A stretch of DNA of 64,000 nucleotides from Nocardioides mangrovi (GTDB lineage: Bacteria; Actinomycetota; Actinomycetes; Propionibacteriales; Nocardioidaceae): positions 496,001-560,000 of the forward strand of contig NZ_JAIQZJ010000001.1 of the NCBI RefSeq assembly GCF_020073815.1, read 5' to 3'. Both the position numbers and the translations under genes were made by a program. Below, piece after piece: positions 61,967 to 64,000 of the stretch (the first letter of the stretch is position 1; every line of letters begins with the position of its first letter). The notes beneath the pieces were generated by a model, which made no database searches, was not told where the DNA came from, and saw nothing but the letters and a program-made list of their open reading frames with translations.

Positions 61967-62563
61967 GTGAGCCAGCCGCCGCCGTCGTACCCCGTGCCGT
62001 CCGGCTACCCGCCCGGCTACCCGGCGCGGCCGGTCAAGTATCGCCCCAGCTGGGTGTGGTTCGTGGTCGGCGGCGGGCTCATCGTGGTCGCGATCGTGGT
62101 CGCGATCGGGCTGTTCGTGTGGGCGCTCGCGGGCTTCCTCGACTCCGACGCGACCGTCCGGGCCGACGGGAGGCCGCACACGGTCACCGTCGGCACCGAC
62201 GGCGACCGGATGCTCTGGCTCGACGACGCGCGCCAGACCTGCTCGATCACCGACCTCGAGACCGGGCAGCCGATCGACTACCGCCCCGTGAGCGGCTCCT
62301 TCGAGCGCAACGACTCCCACGGCGACCTCGAGGGGCTCTACCGCTTCGACCCCGGCTCCGGCCACCTGAGGGTGCAGTGCGACCCGGCCGGCATCGCGCA
62401 GACCGAGTCGGTGCTGATCGGCCCGATGCCGAAGATCGGCAGCTTCGTCCTCGCGATCGCGCTCGGCATCCTGATCCCCGGACTCCTCGGCCTGACCGGC
62501 ATCGTAATCCTGCTCGTCACGGGCATCCTCTTCGCGACGCGCCAGTCGCGTCCGAAGGCCTGA
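61967..62563 (+). CDS. Two-helix membrane protein of unknown function
   Basis: 198 residues from GTG at 61967 with GAGGGTGG upstream. A Pro/Tyr-rich N-terminus (PSGYPPGYPARP), a transmembrane helix (about 30-53), an extracytoplasmic beta-rich domain of about 110 residues with one Cys pair (QTCSI and VQCDP), and a second helix near the C-terminus. No family recognised; proline/tyrosine-rich starts are common in actinobacterial envelope proteins. Confidence 0.65.
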   Translation: MSQPPPSYPVPSGYPPGYPARPVKYRPSWVWFVVGGGLIVVAIVVAIGLFVWALAGFLDSDATVRADGRPHTVTVGTDGDRMLWLDDARQTCSITDLETGQPIDYRPVSGSFERNDSHGDLEGLYRFDPGSGHLRVQCDPAGIAQTESVLIGPMPKIGSFVLAIALGILIPGLLGLTGIVILLVTGILFATRQSRPKA

Positions 62564-62595
62564 CGCCGGGGCGTCGGGCTGGGATACTCCTCGCC
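62560..62595 (+). promoter_or_regulatory. Leaderless promoter of response regulator 1
   Basis: CTGACG (62560-62565) overlaps the upstream stop codon; after 17 nt comes GATACT (62583-62588), then the GTG start 7 nt later. The layout is repeated before response regulator 2. Confidence 0.5.
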
Positions 62596-63585
62596 GTGTC
62601 GGATTCGGGGGTGGTCACGCGGCCGGTCGCCCTCGTCATCGAGGACGACCCGGACGTCTCCGACCTCCTCGACCTGGTGCTGACGCAGGCCGGGTTCACC
62701 GTCCACACCGCCGCGAGCGGCGCCGAGGGCGTCGAGCTGGCCCGCGAGCACCGGCCGATCCTGGCCACCATCGACGTGCAGATGCCGCAGATGGACGGGC
62801 TGGAGGCGACCCGGCGGATCCGCGAGTTCAGCTCGACGTACATCGTCATCGTGAGCACCCGCTCCCAGGAGAGCGACGTGCTGGCCGGCTTCGAGGCCGG
62901 TGCCGACGACTACGTCACCAAGCCGATCCGGCCGCGCGAGCTGCGGGCCCGGCTCGCCGCGGTGGCGCGCCGTCCGCCGACGGAGCTGCTCGCCGGCACC
63001 GCCCCCGCCTGGGAGCCCGCCCAGGAGGACGCCGAGCGCGCGCAGCTCCTGCGGGAGATCAGCGAGGGCGCGCCCGCGCCGATCCCGGACGAGCCGGAGC
63101 CGGTGGCCGAGGTCGACGAGACCGCACCCGCGCCCGAGGGCGGCCAGGACGGTCGCGACGGCATGCTCGAGGTCGGCATGCGGTTCGTCGGCGGCTGGGT
63201 CGACTTCCGCGGCCTGCGGATCAACCCCGCCCGCGGGCTCGTCGTGGTCGACGACCGCACCGTCGAGCTGCCACCGACCCAGGTCACGCTGCTGGAGACG
63301 CTCATGTACGCCGGCACGCGGGTGCTCACGTCCCGCCAGATCGGGCTGCGGCTGCGCCACCAGACCGAGGAGACCTCGACCTCGACCAAGCTGCAGGACG
63401 AGCGGATGGTCGCCGGCCTGGTCGACGGGCTCCGCGTCCTGCTCGGCGAGAGCATCGAGTCGCCCCGGTGGTTCGAGGAGCTGTCCGGCACCCGCTACCG
63501 CCTCGTGCGCCCGGACGGGACCGCTCCCACCGGCCCTGGCGGTCAGGTCCCCGACGAGCCTCCCGACGAGGGCGCGGGAATCTGA
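62596..63585 (+). CDS. Response regulator with divergent OmpR-like winged helix (1 of 2)
   Basis: 329 residues from GTG at 62596. The receiver domain (about 12-130) has acidic residues EDDPD, phospho-acceptor Asp in TIDVQMPQMDG, and Lys in DDYVTKPIRP. An acidic Pro/Glu linker of about 55 residues follows. The C-terminal ~100 residues look like a diverged OmpR-type winged helix (ELPPTQVTLLETLMYAGTRVLTSRQIGLRL ... WFEELSGTRYRLV). No histidine kinase is adjacent in the window. It is followed 32 nt later by a close paralogue. Confidence 0.82.
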   Translation: MSDSGVVTRPVALVIEDDPDVSDLLDLVLTQAGFTVHTAASGAEGVELAREHRPILATIDVQMPQMDGLEATRRIREFSSTYIVIVSTRSQESDVLAGFEAGADDYVTKPIRPRELRARLAAVARRPPTELLAGTAPAWEPAQEDAERAQLLREISEGAPAPIPDEPEPVAEVDETAPAPEGGQDGRDGMLEVGMRFVGGWVDFRGLRINPARGLVVVDDRTVELPPTQVTLLETLMYAGTRVLTSRQIGLRLRHQTEETSTSTKLQDERMVAGLVDGLRVLLGESIESPRWFEELSGTRYRLVRPDGTAPTGPGGQVPDEPPDEGAGI

Positions 63586-63617
63586 CAGCGCCGTTGTCGC
63601 TGCGCCATACTCCACGG
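63582..63617 (+). promoter_or_regulatory. Leaderless promoter of response regulator 2
   Basis: CTGACA (63582-63587) overlaps the stop codon of response regulator 1; after 18 nt comes CATACT (63606-63611), then the GTG start 6 nt later. This mirrors the promoter at 62560-62595. Confidence 0.5.
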
Positions 63618-64000
63618 GTGTCAGTTCAGGAGGTGGCCGCTCGGCCGGTCGCGCTCGTCATCGAGGATGATCCCGACGTCTCGGACCTCCTCGACACCGT
63701 GCTCACCATGGCCGGCTTCTCCGTCGTCACCGCCGAGAACGGCCTCGAGGGCATCGCGATCGCCCGCGAGTACGAGCCGGTGCTGGTGACCACCGACGTC
63801 GCGATGCCCGAGATGGATGGTCTCGAGGCCACCCGCCGGATCCGCGAGTTCAGCCCGGCGTACATCGTCGTGATCAGCACCCGCTCGCGCGAGGACGACA
63901 TCCTGGCCGGGTTCGCCGCCGGGGCCGACGACTACCTCGCCAAGCCGATCCGGCCCCGCGAGCTGCGCGCCCGGCTCGCGGCCGCCGGCCGCCGCCCGGT
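63618..64000 (+). CDS. Response regulator receiver, paralogue 2 of 2 (3' end outside window)
   Basis: About 127 codons are visible from GTG at 63618. The receiver is almost the same as the upstream one: VALVIEDDPDVSDLLD, phospho-acceptor Asp in TTDVAMPEMDG, EATRRIREFS and Lys in DDYLAKPIRPRELRARL. The output domain lies beyond the window. A tandem duplication is evident from coding and promoter similarity. Confidence 0.82.
   Translation, partial: MSVQEVAARPVALVIEDDPDVSDLLDTVLTMAGFSVVTAENGLEGIAIAREYEPVLVTTDVAMPEMDGLEATRRIREFSPAYIVVISTRSREDDILAGFAAGADDYLAKPIRPRELRARLAAAGRRP

Noticed and set aside
1..64000. tRNA or rRNA genes
   Set aside because: No cloverleaf with the GTTCnA T-loop pattern or rRNA-like segment was seen in any intergenic region by eye; a tRNAscan run would settle it.

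Overview
The window is very GC-rich and comes from an actinobacterium. Gene order (rpsP-KH-rimM-trmD-rplS-lepB-rnhB-DUF2469-yraN-yifB-dprA-xerC and rpsB-tsf ... pyrH-frr-cdsA-rlmN, all on the minus strand) and the protein style resemble Nocardioidaceae, most likely Nocardioides or a close relative. Many genes start with GTG or TTG, and many appear leaderless (a TAnnnT-type -10 box 6-7 nt before the start codon). These judgements are from reading alone; no database search was made.

Layout. 1-8.7 kb: the end of a large ATPase/TPR protein, GABA aminotransferase gabT, an orphan cytosolic histidine kinase, a divergent TetR/SDR pair around a clear operator, and an amidohydrolase + SnoaL-like pair behind a KstR-like site. 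8.7-14.3 kb: an N-acyl-D-amino-acid deacylase, a single-chain four-domain ABC exporter and a tiny zinc-ribbon-like protein. 14.2-37.1 kb: a broad amine (polyamine/GABA-type) uptake and catabolism region. It has two complete PotABCD importers (one with a lipoprotein, one with a Tat-type binding protein), a GntR/FCD regulator with a soluble Cache-domain partner, an Lrp/AsnC regulator, a class III aminotransferase, an aminoaldehyde dehydrogenase, a saccharopine-dehydrogenase-like enzyme, an FAD amine oxidoreductase and a YtcJ-type amidohydrolase. It is interrupted by a YciI protein, a polysaccharide deacetylase, a MarR/FUSC pair, and an AbiEi/DUF559-type gene flanked by inward-facing 22-bp repeat arrays.

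37-44.8 kb: an M1 peptidase, a probable decayed metallo-beta-lactamase fragment beside a two-hairpin repeat, a RIO-type kinase behind a short upstream ORF, a LOG-family protein, a Tat metallophosphoesterase, rlmN, a small membrane protein and a histidine phosphatase. 44.7-61.7 kb: the conserved translation/envelope block, with an SPFH + zinc-ribbon pair inserted between tsf and pyrH and a GNAT domain fused to TrmD. 62-64 kb: a membrane protein and two tandem response regulators, the second cut off by the window end.

How it works together (inference): the two Pot systems import di/polyamines; the class III aminotransferase and FAD oxidoreductase deaminate them; the aldehyde dehydrogenase makes GABA or a homologue; and GabT passes this to succinate semialdehyde. 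A motif CAAC-G-(A/G)-AATC lies within or beside the core promoter of three operons here (aldehyde dehydrogenase, YtcJ amidohydrolase, second pot operon) and next to the asnC gene, which suggests one local Lrp/AsnC regulon.
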